Source of the DNA: Zygnema cylindricum
Taxonomy: Eukaryota; Streptophyta; Zygnematophyceae; Zygnematales; Zygnemataceae
NCBI GenBank assembly: GCA_037447655.1
Contig: JBBHKE010001566.1
Location: 62,001-126,000, forward strand
DNA: 64,000 nt
Reading direction: 5' to 3'
Shown here piece by piece: positions 38,983-50,299 of the stretch (the first letter of the stretch is position 1; each line of letters opens with the position of its first letter). The notes beneath the pieces are model-generated. The model ran no database searches and was not told where the DNA came from. It saw only the letters and a program-made list of their open reading frames with translations. A program made the position numbers and the translations under genes.

Positions 38983-39978
38983 TGTTGAAATAAGAAATCT
39001 ATATACTCACTAAACAGAGCTGTGAGGAGAGACCAAGTACTTAGAATACTTTGGTCTAGATAAATTGTAATACTTACCTCGTTTAGTGTGACAGTAGCAG
39101 TAGTACTTTTGAAGTGTATTGTACTTCTGCAAGGACACGCGTCAGAAAATAAACATCATACGGGTTTTTGGGAAAGCGCCGACACACTTTACCACGCGTC
39201 GCACATCGAACGAATACTGATGAAGAATCGGACGGACGGAGACTCAACCGATTGTCCGCGAAGATAGTGGTACAACATTCAACACGACCGTAGATGCGAA
39301 TCGAGTGAACGGACGAGATTCACGTGGGACCACAAATGACTCATCACTTGGTACGATCTCAAGTGACTTGGAACACTTGATCAACAGTCAGATGGACTCT
39401 AATATCCACTGCTGACTAAGCACCCTGAACTCTACTGTACGGGAATATATTTGCATATCTGAAACACAGTAGTTTTTACTTAGCGAATTAGAATGTAGTG
39501 ATCCACTAAGTATATTTTTGTTTAGTAGTCAAATAGGGTTTGGATGTACTCACAGTACAAATAGTGTACCGATTCGGTACCTTGTCGTAAGTGTAGAACA
39601 GTACTGTTGTTCTAGGTGTAGACATCGGATTAGTTAGTTTTCAGTAGATACTCTTTGTGAGTATAAAGTTAGGACTTAGCCAAAATTGTAAGTATCCAGT
39701 ATTGAGATCTAACTCTCTAAGGGACAATTTTAGGGAAACTTCCAAGTGCTGTATCTTATGGTATACTCGTTCAATTGGGCTGCAATTTTGGGAATTGGCA
39801 GACTGCATGTGATACTGTATTATTGTGGAATTTGGTGATATTTGGAAACTGTGAGCACATTTTGTGTTATATCAAAGTTGGTTGTTTGATTGGATTTCTG
39901 GTAGCTTTTGCTGAAGTCTATGTCTACATCCACTACTACTGGTGGACCTCCACCTGCAACTGTGGTTGTAGAACAACA
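38983..39978 (+). repeat. copia 3' LTR
   Basis: Starts TGTTGAAATA and ends ACAACA; pairs with the 5' LTR with about 34 differences, including one single-base indel near 39,285. Confidence 0.95.
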
Positions 39979-41793
39979 GAAAACCCACTACCTCGTCTTC
40001 GTCTTCGTCTTCATACTCTCCTTCCATACGTCTTTCGGAGCTCTCCGAAGATTCGTCATCCGAGGTTGTGGGGTCGTCTTCGTATTTGGTCACCGGAATA
40101 TCCAACGGTAGGGTTTCTTCTTGCACTTCCTCCTCTTCGGTAGGCTCATCCCCATCCACTATAGACTCCTCGGTATCGGTTCCCGATGGGTGGTAATCTG
40201 CATCGACGTCCTTATCCCCCTCTACTTCGCGTACACTAACGTCATCCACTTCAACCCCTTCATCCTTTAATTCCCCCTCCAACTCAGTGCCAGTTTCCAT
40301 CCTATCCGTCCCAGTCTTTTCCCTTCCCACCTCATCCGATTCCTCTTTGTCATCTATTTCATGATCCGCTTCCTCCCCCTCCCTCAACACAAGCTCCAAT
40401 CCAACCCCTTCTCTTCCACCAACATTTTCTGCCACATCCCCTACCCTAACAAACTCCTCCCTTTTTATATTTAAGCCCTCTCTTGGGATTCTATCCCCTT
40501 CTGCCACCTCCTCAGCCAACGTTCTCCTTTCTTCTTCCCCCGCTACTTCCCGCGCAAAGTTTTCCCCTCTAAGTATATGACCCCCCACCTCGGTTTCCGT
40601 TGGCGGTGGAAGAAGTCGTCGCTGGATGGCAGAGCGAAGACGTTTCCATGGTGGTCGGATGCCCTCCATGAACAAGGAAAATTTATCCTTATCGGGAAAA
40701 CTAAGCCGAGACACAGTTAGTATGTGACAAAGACAGCTTAAGAGACTAACTTTATTAACGCATTTACTAAAACAGTTTGGAATCTGTGTTACTTTACTAT
40801 TCACTCCCAACCTATTTAAACGTTGACCTTGCGACCTTTAGAGGGACGTTCTAGCGACGAGAAAATGTCGTCGCCCGTTCAAGAATATTCGCGTATCCCA
40901 ACAGAGACTCGTCGAAACAATGTCGTCGCTGTCGAATTTCATTCGCTAATACCAGCTTTGGGGTTTCTAACCTCGGTTCATCGATGACGCCCAACCGTTG
41001 TTGGAGGTCATTCGAACTTCAGTCGAAACGAGGTGTCACTTTACATACCGTAATTTCGTCGCGCCCATCATTGAACCGGCGACATGATATCGTCGTCTAC
41101 TATGATACAAGTCAATCTTGTCGGTAAAACGATGAACCTAAAGTAAAAACGTACGACACGTGGAGGAGAAAGACAACAAAATGCCAAATACAATACTCAA
41201 CATCCCTCAACAATGAAAAACACGCACTAATGTGGAGGAAAAGTGCGATTAGGACAAATATCGAGAGGGTATGACGACGATCGAACATTAAAACACGCAA
41301 TTACTACAAAGTCACAATGAAACATAATTTCAAAAACCGTTTTAAGAGTTGCAATAACACCATTTAATACATGTGGTAAGGTATGACGATAGTGCTTACT
41401 TGTACTGTACACTCCTGTAAAATGTTCCGGAAACTTCCTTATGGTCCTTGGAATGAGTTCCTTCGACCCGTTCTTCTCACAGTCTTTCAACATCCAGTTT
41501 ATTACTCGCAATCGAGTAGCCTTGGTCGACACGTGTTGAATTTTTCGGTGAGCAACACATCCTCTAGCATTGCCTGAAGACGGAAAGAACCCATCCACGA
41601 TCGCCGCCGGATCAACCGACGTTTCCACTTCCGGCTCGCTCTCGTCGTCGTTCTTCTCACCGTATTCCTCGTTTTGAAACTCGTTTTCCTCGTTGATCCT
41701 CTTGTCTTCCGTATCGTGTTCAATTTGTGGATTACGGGGAACAGTGATGCTATTGCCAGAGTTGGCACCCCACATCCGAGTGAGAGTCCACAT

Positions 41794-43050
41794 ACTTCCA
41801 AACTCCGAATATCACTAAATGAACAAGTTGAAAGAGCAACCGTAAAAGTAAAGAATGGCAACCAAAGAAAATGTAGACAGAGAGTTGGTAGTGTGCTTGC
41901 CATTTTCACAGATGCACTTATATAGTAGAAGCGATGCTCGCGAAATTAAATTTGAGCGGAAAGAATGGAGGGAAACGCCTTCACTTTCTCAAATTCAAAA
42001 TTTGAATGTTTTTTGAATCATCACTATTGTAAATATTGAAAAACGACAGAATAAAAGCGGGAAAAAATTTAATTTGGAGCAATTTGGCTAAATATTTCAA
42101 AAATCACGTCGTCGCCGAAAAAATAGAAAGCGCCATGGAACACCTCCAGATTACATGTTGTACGGCTAAAATTAGATTAGATGACATTCGATGGTTGTAA
42201 CACCGATACACCGTTTTTCCATCGTCGTCTTCGATCACTGACCAATTTTACAAATACGTGGACATTAAACATGCCACGTTTTTCGGCAACAGCCAATGAT
42301 TATCTTCCGACGGCAGTTGACCAGCTGTCGTTTGCATTTTACCTCCAATTACAATTAAAATGCATCCTAAATGAGGTTTGTTATATGTTGGACCCTCAAT
42401 TACAATTAACCATGATACTAAAAAGAGGATCGTTACACGTTTGACGCGACTAAACGCATCCACATTAGAATTAAGTGCCTGTATTACAATATATGAATTC
42501 TAATAAAGCAACCCAACTGGCACCTTATTAAAGTTAACGGTCCATAATTAACGTCATACAACGCTCGATATACACGCGAATGACAAGGAAAACTAAAATC
42601 GTTCACATAAATCATTGCAACTTAAATGAAACGAAACAATACATAGAATGCATGCCGTCATAGTTTCGTTCATACACGGTAATAAACTGAACCGAACGAA
42701 CGTACTAAAGTCATACATTCACTGCGTTTTACAGGTCGAAACAAGGAATCGATAAATGTACAGTTTGTCTTATGTTGAACTCGCACATCTTTTACTGTAG
42801 TAATATTCACTCGTGCGAAAAAAACCATTTTACAATTGTACTTACAAGTGAACGAAAGGACAACAACCGTACCATTCGACCCAATTTACATGTACCTATT
42901 TTAGTGTATAAATTTGCATGGAGTAATGATTGTTTAGACAGTTTCCGATTCGCAGATTCCGTGAAAAAAAAAAAAACATCCTCCACCACTTTGACAGCTG
43001 TCCTTCTCTTCTTCCGAGAATTGACAAGCAAGATTTTTTTTTTTTTAAGA
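41794..43050. other. no gene seen; probable outer end of the DDE transposon
   Basis: AT-rich with scattered CGTCGTC motifs (42,107, 42,224) resembling those inside the transposon. I could not identify a terminal inverted repeat. Short ORFs are not supported. Confidence 0.4.
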
Positions 43051-43054
43051 AGCT

Positions 43055-43219
43055 TCGATATATCGGCGATACGATATATCGGCAATATATCGCGATTTAT
43101 CGCGATGTATCGCGATCATTTGAAATTCGATATATCCAAGCGATATATCGATTATCGGGTACCTGAAATTCGATATATATCGAATATCGGCAAATGGTCC
43201 TCGATACCCAACACTAGTT
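43055..43219. mobile_element. hAT-like element, right end only
   Basis: Dense GATATATCG / TATCGCGAT motifs ending ...ATACCCAACACTA, matching the right terminus of the 26,620-27,506 element. No left end found. Confidence 0.65.
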
Positions 43220-43424
43220 ATTAGTGATAATGTCTTTTTCGTCTCTGAAAACATAATTTCTACGTACGCACTTGTCGGATTGTGGATCGGACGGTTGCGA
43301 TGGAAAGGTATTATTCTCAGCTTTCGATTGGCGGTTTTAAACTGAAGATCGGACGAGTGTGTACGGAGAAAAGATGTTTTAACTGGCGAAAAAGTAATTA
43401 ACACTAATAGCGATACACGGTTGT
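43220..43424. mobile_element. degenerate foldback MITE
   Basis: Related to 25,253-25,468: near its right end it has GGAGAAAAGATGTTTTAACT and then CTAATAGCGATACACGG. The left arm is eroded and abuts the hAT-like end. Confidence 0.6.
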
Positions 43425-43464
43425 ACTTTGACGGGTATTGTTAAGTTTGTAAGGGTGCGTCTTC

Positions 43465-43980
43465 ATGTGCCAAAGTAAGGGTTTTTTTCTGTCGTTTTCT
43501 TGTAAAACTTACTACATGTTGTCGTCTTGTGTTCTTCGACCCACGGCCACGCCAAAAAACGTCATCTTCAAAGTTTTTTTTAAAACACAGGGACGATATG
43601 TTTTAAAACAAAGTATTTTCGAAAAACAAATAGGAACACGTATTCGCAAGTGTAAATTTTTTTACAAAAATATCAAACGAATTCAAGCGATGGCGAAAGG
43701 TACACTGTTCGTCATGTTTTGTCCTTTTTCGTTCAAGTAAGACGAGGTAAAGTACACAATTTCTTTGGTTTTGTCCGTTTGCGACGTCACAAGCAGTTAG
43801 AAAAAATAACGTGCGTCATCACAGGTTGTAGACGTTGACAGCCGTCACGGGCATTGTCAGCGTATACAATCGTCACACCATTAAAGTAACTATTTCGTTG
43901 TTACACATAGGGACACTTGAAATCCGGGTCCGCCGGATCTGCGCTAAAAAACAAAGTAAATTCTCTAAGTTTGAAGTACA
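43465..43980. repeat. dispersed repeat, copy 1
   Basis: Shares many blocks in the same order and orientation with 57,745-58,470: GTAAGGGTTTTTTTCTGTCG, AAAAAACGTCATCTTCAAA, TAGACGTTGACAGCCGTCAC and ACATAGGGACACTTGAAA. No protein-coding potential recognised. Confidence 0.75.
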
Positions 43981-45104
43981 TAGAGACGCACCGTAACATA
44001 CAGTGCTGAGCTTGTTTGTCCTTTTCTGTGTGTTAGTTTCTTTCGCGGTGTTTTTTAATTTTGGATTTGGTTCCTCTCTTGTTTCTGTTTTTTAGGTTTT
44101 TAGGTTTTGTTTTTATTCTTCATTTCTTTTGTTCCCATGCGTTAAGATAATTATTGCGTTTTCTTAATAGAGAACGTTTTAAACCACAAACTAGAAGCGA
44201 TTTTACTTTCTTTTTCTTTTCTTTTTCTCGAAGAAATTTGAAGAAACTGCCGTTTGTTTCTGTCAAGATATCAGTTTGGTTTCTACCTGTATACAGTTTT
44301 GGTTAAAATTATTCGGCCTATGTTTTCATGTTTCCCTTTCATTGTGGTTTTTTCGGCTTCTTTCTCCTTATTGTTTTTTGTATTCTTTTGGTTTTTTTAA
44401 TCAGTTGGGTTTCTCTTGTTATTTTGGATATATTTTCACCCCTTTAATAATAGTGTTGCCTTTAACAACACTTTTTAGTTGGCATTATTGTTGGAAGTAA
44501 AAAAAAAAAAAATGTTCTAGGTAAGATGTTAACATTATTGGTGAAGAAATTTCTCCAAGTTGTTGATGCCAAATCCACACTGATAAATGATAACAAAGGT
44601 GTAAAAATGTTGTATCACTTTCTTCATTATCAAAAAAAGTGCCCAAAACATATTCAAAAAGAAGACTCACAATTTCGCAAAACCCCAAAATTTCCTATGG
44701 AAGCAAGTGAATATCCCAAAAATATCTTCTAAATAACCAACAGTAAATATATAAAACTGGTCGACGCTTTTCCTTAGAATATCGCATACCATTCTCTCAT
44801 TTATTTTTCTTATTATTGGACATTTAAGTTGGTTTCACCTAACCTGTCCTTTAAATTATTCTTAGTTCCAAAAATATCACAGAAAAGCAAAAATGTTTTA
44901 CTTGATAATACTAGAAAATATATTTTTGATACAATACACTGCAGAAGAAAATTCTAGTCGAAGTACTATTTGGTTTATATACAAAATAACCAGGAATCCG
45001 GAGTCGCTGAAAAAACCTATTATTTGTACAAAAAAAAGGGGGAGGGAAAGGAGGGTCTCCAATATCGGTACATACGATTCACAAGGCTCACGAGAGGTCT
45101 TCCC
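43981..45104. other. AT-rich, no gene seen
   Basis: T-rich and A-rich stretches downstream of the receptor kinase stop codon; should hold its 3'UTR. No recognisable ORF. Confidence 0.5.
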
Positions 45105-48100
45105 CTATTTTTCTGACACACCTACTTTTTTTTCATAGCTTTGTTTTCTAAATATATGTATTCTTTCTAGCAATAATACAATTTCGGCCATCGACGGTCT
45201 CGATTCGGGTTTTCTAGAAGTACACATAAGTCCAATTTTTAAAGTCGCTAAAACTTCACCGATCTCTTCTTTTTTCAAATTTAATCGAGAATCGACTGTT
45301 TCTAAAGCTTTTTCATTTAGCCACATTCTTCCAACCCAAGATGCGATAAATTCTTGACCTAAAGATGGATCCGTCGGTTCTTTTCCCGTGACAACTTCCA
45401 GAATCACAACTCCAAAAGCAAAAACATCCGTTTTTACCGATAATTTTCTCGATTGATAATACTCTAATGGAATATATCCTACCGTTCCCGAAACATAAGT
45501 TGACAATTGACTATCCGGTTCTATTTCTCTTGCGAAACCAAAATCGGCAATATGAGCTTCGAAATTATCATCCAAAAGGATATTTTGCGGTTTAATATCG
45601 CGATGAATAATAGGCGGAAAATTATCGTGATGGAGATATTTTAAACCTTTTGAAGCTCCTAATAACATTTTGCACCGGACATCCCAATTTTCAAAGGGGG
45701 ACTTATTACTCTCTAAGAAACAAGAAAGATCGCCACCAGGGAGAAACTCGTATAATAACAAAGCTTCTCGATCACTCACATAACTCCCGACAAGTTTTAC
45801 GATGTTTCGATGTTTTAATTTTCCCAAAGTTTTGATTTCAGATCGAAGTTCTCTGTTTCCTTGACTACTGTCTCGATCAAGTCTTTTAATAGCCATTATT
45901 GTCTTTCCATCAGCAAGATGAGCCCTGTAAATCCAAATAACAAATGTGAGTCAGATATTAAGCAAATAAATATATGCACAGTTGATCTATGATTTAAGTC
46001 AAAATTACGATGAAATTTTTGCCATGATGGAAACAGTGAAGATAAATACAAACGAGTCGGGTTTCATTCAGGTAAATAGCATAGCTATTGGACTTAAGTT
46101 TAATCTGTGACAAGAACTACTTCTAATTGTTAAAAAAATATCAAGGACATTCCGTGTCAACTTTCACAGAAATACAACAAAAAGAAAACCACGAAGTTCA
46201 GTTCAACATTTGCGGTTAACAAGAGACCCAAAGACTTGCCTACAAAAACAAAAAAAAACAAAAACAAACAAACCAAAAACTACAAAAACTATCTGGAGAC
46301 TCTCTCCTCAAAGTTCAAATGCTTGGCATAATGTAATCCGCAACTTCTTTACACAATCAGAGAGGCAGCAAAAAAAGGAGAGGTGGTAAGAAGAGGAGAG
46401 GTAGTTAAAAGAAGAGAGGTAGTTAAAAGAAGAGAGGTAGTGAAAAGAGGAGAGAGGAGCGGTGGTAAAAAGAGAGAGAAGAGGTGGTAAAAAAAGGAGA
46501 GGTAGAAGAAAGAAAGAAAGAAAGAAGAGAAGCAGTGAAGAGAGGAGAGGTTGTAAAAAGAGGAGAGGTTGTAAAGAGAGGAGAGGTAAGTATAAAGAGA
46601 GACGAGAGGTGGTAAAAAAAAGAGAGAAGAGGTGTGGTAAAAAGAAGGGAGAGGAGAGGTGGTAAAAAGAGGAGAGGTGGTAAAAAAAGATGAGGTAGTA
46701 AAGAAAGGGGAGGTAGTAAATAGAGGCGAGGTAGCAGAAAAGAGAAGAGGCAGTAATGAAAGAGGTGGTACAGAGTGAGGAGACGAAAATGCACTTACTT
46801 GTAAACAGATCCAAAACCGCCGAACCCGAGAAGGTTCGATTCTGACCATTTATTTGTGCCTCCCACAATATCCTTATAAGTAAGTGAAAAAGGCAAATTG
46901 TGGTAAATCTCGAGTTTCCCTCCATCGGGGCCCGTTTTCCAAAATCGAATGTGTATGAGATAAACCCCAATTATGACAAAGGTCACAATCAAGATTAAAC
47001 CCCCCACAAGAATCCCTACAATTGTTTTCGAAAGCACTTTAGAGGGACAGGATTTGAGAGGTTTTCCACAAAGACCGGAATTATTTGCGAAAGAAGAAGC
47101 GTCAAAAAGACTCAAATTTCCCTCAGGAATCTTACCAGACAGAAAATTGTTTGAAAAATTGACTGATTTGAGTGCAGAAAGACCAGAAAGACTGTTGGGA
47201 ATCGAACCCGCGAGATTATTTCTGGAAAAGTTTAACTCAACAAGGAGGGAAAGGTTCCCTAAAGCGGAAGGAATTTTTCCAAACAGCATGTTATTACTGA
47301 AATCAAGAACATTTAAACTTATTAACTGGCTTAAACTGTCAGGAATTCTATTTGAGAGATGGTTATTATCCAGAGTTAAGTGACTAAGAACTGGCAAGTT
47401 TCCCAGCTCTGAGGGAATGACACCTGTCAAATTGTTCACGGAGAGAGAGAGAATTTGAAGCATTTTGAGGTTTCCCATCTCGAGAGGTATTTCTCCCGAA
47501 AAGTTGTTTTCGTTAAGTTCTATTGCAGTCAACTTGTTCAAACTTGCTAAAGCTTTTGGAAGAGAGCCATGGATTTGGTTTTTGGAGAGATAGAGAAATT
47601 GGAGAGAAGAAAAAATTTCAGCAGAGACGGTGGGGATAGAGAGAGATCCAGAGAGTTGATTATAACTTAAGTCCAAGAAAGCAAGAGAGGACGAAAGGAA
47701 AATATCGGAAGGGATTGAATCGCTAAGCTTATTGTGGGACATGTTAAGATATTCAAAACTGGAGTTCTTAATTCCCAAAGAAGGAATAGGTCCAGAAATA
47801 TCATTGTTTGATAAGTTGATCTTGGTAATATTGGAAATGAAAAAATTGGAAGGTAAAGTTCCGTTAAACGCATTATTTTGTGCTTCAAAAATATGCAATT
47901 CTCTAATTTGAAAAATAGACAATGGAAGTGGACCAGAAAACATATTGTTGTTCAAAATGAGTGAGGAAATGACGCTGTCAGGGTTTAAATTTTGAGGAAG
48001 ATTTCCCGAGAGTCGATTATACGACAAATCAAGAATTTGTAGTGTTTGAGTTCCATTCGATAAAGGTGGAAATGAACCAGTAAAAATATTATTTGAAAAA

Positions 48101-49354
48101 TCGAGAATTACTTGCACATTTTCAGTACAACAGCTTATAATTTCAGGAGGTATTTCACCTGATAGACTATTGTTACTAAGCCCGAGAAAATCCAAAGATT
48201 TAAGGTTTCCAAACTCTTTAGGAATAGGTCCATAGAGAGAGGAATTTACACAAGATAAGGAGCTAAGATTGAGACATTTTGACAACTCTGGGTTTAAAGT
48301 TGTATTCAAGGGATTTGACGAGAGAAAAAGGTTTTTCAAGCTATTTAAGTTTCCAAAATTGTCGGGAATGGGTCCTGTGAGTTCATTATTAGACAAATCA
48401 ATACTTGTGATAGATTTGCTCAAACCAATGCTGGAAGGAATGGGGCCCGAAAAACGGTTAAAAGATAATGAAAGTTCTTCTAATTGGGGAAAAAAAGACC
48501 AATTTACTTGGAAGGATAAATTTCCCGTAAGTTGGTTTGCAATTGCGTTAAACTTGATCAATTTTCTACAATTTTCTAAGGTTGAAGGTAAGGGTCCACT
48601 GAAATTATTGTGTTCTATTGAGAAAGTTTCCAGAAAGTTACAGTTTCCAATTTCAGGAGGAATACGTCCTTCCAAAACATTATTTTCCACAGAAAAATCG
48701 ATAAGATTGATGAAATGTCCTATTTTGGGGGAAAGCGAGCCCGAAAAGGAATTTGCCGAAAGATCTAAAAATTCTAAACTGGTAAGGTTCCAAATAGCTT
48801 CCGGAATTGTTTCCCCAAAAAAAATTTCTCGACAAATCCAGATGCTTCAAATTTCCACAATTTCCAATCTCCTCCGGAATCGGTCCATCGAAAGAATTTG
48901 CCGAAAGGTCAAGAACGGTCAAATTCTGAATACTGCAAAACGCAATAGGAAATTTACCCGTAAAATTATTTCCCGACAAATCTGCGATTCTCAGCGATCC
49001 CAGTTTTCTGAAAGACGGAAAAATGGGTCCTTCAAATGAATTTCCTTGAATTACAAAAGATTCTAGTCGGTCGAGATCTCCGATTTCCCATGCTATTTGT
49101 CCTTTGAGAGAAAATCCTCCAATATAAATTCCTGTGACGCGACCGTCCGTACAAAAAATTCCCGGCCAATCACAAGTCTCCTTTCCATTGTCCCATGAAA
49201 GTGAACCATTAATTTTACTTCTGAAGGCGAGAAGAGACCGGGTATCCGAATCGAGGGAAGAGGCCCGGGAGAGGTTCGGGAGGAAGGAGAGGAGGAGGTA
49301 GAGGAGGATAAGAGAAAGGAGGAGAGGAGGAGAAAAGCCAGGGGAAGGGGGCAT
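45105..49354 (-). CDS. LRR receptor-like kinase (EMS1/LRR-X type), 2 exons, one frame break
   Basis: Single-pass plasma-membrane receptor kinase, about 1,124 residues. Exon 1 is 49354-46799, exon 2 is 45924-45105, GT-AG. Order: signal peptide (hydrophobic run LLLSLILLYLLLSFLP), LRR cap with CDWPGIFC, about 20 extracellular LRRs of the LxxLxLSxNxLxGxIP type, C-terminal cap (SGLCGKPLKSC), transmembrane helix (IVGILVGGLILIVTFVIIGV), juxtamembrane, kinase. Kinase motifs: LLGFGGFGSVYK loop, AIKRL lysine, HRDIKPQN (RD type), DFG; the usual PPE before the F-helix is PLE. The intron splits the kinase right after the glycine loop. The two exons total one base over a multiple of three. The extra base is one T in a T8 run (A8 on the + strand, 48,817-48,824), after which LRR sequence continues in the next frame. 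Ligand unknown. Confidence 0.92.
46370..46785. repeat. GA-rich low-complexity tract inside the receptor kinase intron
   Basis: Repeats such as AGAGGTGGTAAAAAGAGGAG on the + strand (CT-rich in the transcript) directly beside the exon 1 donor. Overlapping ORFs are artefacts of composition. Confidence 0.8.
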
Positions 49355-49359
49355 GGTTT

Positions 49360-50230
49360 TGGAGGGAAGAGGGAAAGGAGAGGAAGAGGAGGGAAGAGAA
49401 AGGAAGAGGAGAGGGAGGAGGGAGGGAAAGCGGGAGTGGGAGATGGGGAGCTTGGGGAGGGGAGAGGGGGAAGTGGACAAAGAGGGAGGGAGAAAGAGAA
49501 AAGGAGGAGAGGCAGGAGAAGAAGAAGGGGGGATAGATTGGGAGGGGGAGGAGGAGGAGGAGGAGGGAGGGGGGGAGAGAGGAAGGAGGGGAAGAGGCGT
49601 GGGAGGAAGTGAGAAAGGTGAGAAGGGGGGAAAGAGTGGTGAAGGGGAGAAAGGGAGAGAGAGAAGACAGGCTGTGGGTGTTAGCGAACAATATAGAAAA
49701 AGAGGGAGAGGGCGGTAAACGAGGAGATGAGGGTAGAAAGGGCTAATGGGAAGTGGAGAGAGAGAAAGGAGAGAGAGCAAGGAGAGAGAGCAAGGAGAGA
49801 GAGCAAGGAGAGAGAGCAAGGAGAGAGGGAAAGGAGAGAGGGAAAGGAGAGAGGGAAAGGAGAGAGGGAAAGGAGAGAGAGGTAAGATAAGAAAAAAGGG
49901 GAAAAAAGACAGGGGGAGACGAGATTAGGGGAGAGGAGCGAAAATGTGTCGCATAAGATCGAGAAAGTAGAGAAAGAATAGGGATGTGAGAGAATAGAGG
50001 GGGAGGAGGGAGAGGAGAGAGGAGGAGAGAGGAAGAATACAGGGAGGAGAGAGGGAGGAGAGGAGGGGAAAGGGAGGAGAGGGAGGAGAGAGAGAGGAGA
50101 GAGGGAGGAAGGGAATATAGAGGAAGACGGGGAAAAATGGGTAAGAGTAGGAGAATGAGAGTGAGAGGATGAAGGAAGGGGGGAAAGAGGGAGAGGGAGA
50201 GGGAGAGAGAGGGGGAGGGACATGAAGAGG
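49360..50230. repeat. purine-rich leader region of the receptor kinase with a 13-bp minisatellite
   Basis: Upstream of the ATG the transcript strand is almost pure C/T for about 870 bases. At about 49,770-49,880 a 13-bp unit (GCAAGGAGAGAGA, then GGAAAGGAGAGAG) is repeated. This is probably a pyrimidine-rich 5'UTR and promoter; ORFs through it are not genes. Confidence 0.65.
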
Positions 50231-50299
50231 GCCAATTAAAGAAAGAGTAGGAAAATCAGGGAAAAATAACTGAAAGTACTGTACTTTCCCCAGGCCCAC

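Larger units (their letters stand above)
33818..39978 (+). mobile_element. complete Ty1/copia LTR retrotransposon
   Basis: 6,161 bp, bounded by two LTRs of 997 and 996 bp that start TGTTG and end CAACA, with a 5-bp target duplication GAAAA at 33,813-33,817 and 39,979-39,983. Domain order gag, protease, integrase, reverse transcriptase, RNase H defines the copia superfamily. By eye the LTRs differ at about 34 positions (3-4%), so the insertion is not recent. It is in the opposite orientation to the ORF it disrupts. Confidence 0.95.
33079..40669 (-). pseudogene. nested second ORF of the DDE transposon, split by copia
   Basis: Two parts, 40669-39984 and 33817-33079, are in the same frame once the copia element and one target-site copy are removed, giving about 474 residues; an in-frame ATG also exists at 40,810. 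The first part is strongly acidic (runs of Glu/Asp such as EEEEVQEE, EDEDEDE). The second is an ordered, Trp/Pro-rich domain (WPDYWRYAEPRPIDRWLNP, FPYIRHFQPNDARFTWVV) ending in a coiled coil (EVEQLRNEVEILNRRVAAQK). I do not recognise the family. It lies wholly inside intron 1 of the transposase gene on the same strand. Apart from the copia insertion it is open, so it was probably coding until recently. Confidence 0.65.
30866..41793 (-). pseudogene. DDE (pogo/Tc1-like, DDE_1) transposase, spliced and inactivated
   Basis: Exons on the minus strand: 41793-41400, 32579-32100, 31953-31702, 31541-30866; about 545 codons. Exon 1 has an acidic leader then a helix-turn-helix-like segment (STKATRLRVINWMLKDCEKN). 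Exon 2 carries a second DNA-binding part (INKRWVQRCQEKHNIVVRAQ). Exons 3-4 carry the catalytic core: ENMDEIHVIVNQDNGKTLGF, GGESMTLMVRITGG, CYRTGPKGWND, FLDNCGEHN and LLQPADSFVISKIKDVWTRI. Splice phases agree at all three junctions. Lesions: the exon 3 donor reads CCAG|ATGAGT instead of GTGAGT, a 1-nt frameshift near 31,365, and an in-frame TAA at 31,025-31,027 beyond which the frame stays open for 52 more codons to TAA at 30,866. Intron 1 is about 8.8 kb because it contains a second ORF and a copia insertion. Confidence 0.8.

Noticed and set aside
49215-50299. Long Ser/Leu/Pro ORFs upstream of the receptor kinase
   Set aside because: Composition artefact of the pyrimidine-rich leader; the start at 49,354 is followed by a normal signal peptide and LRR cap.
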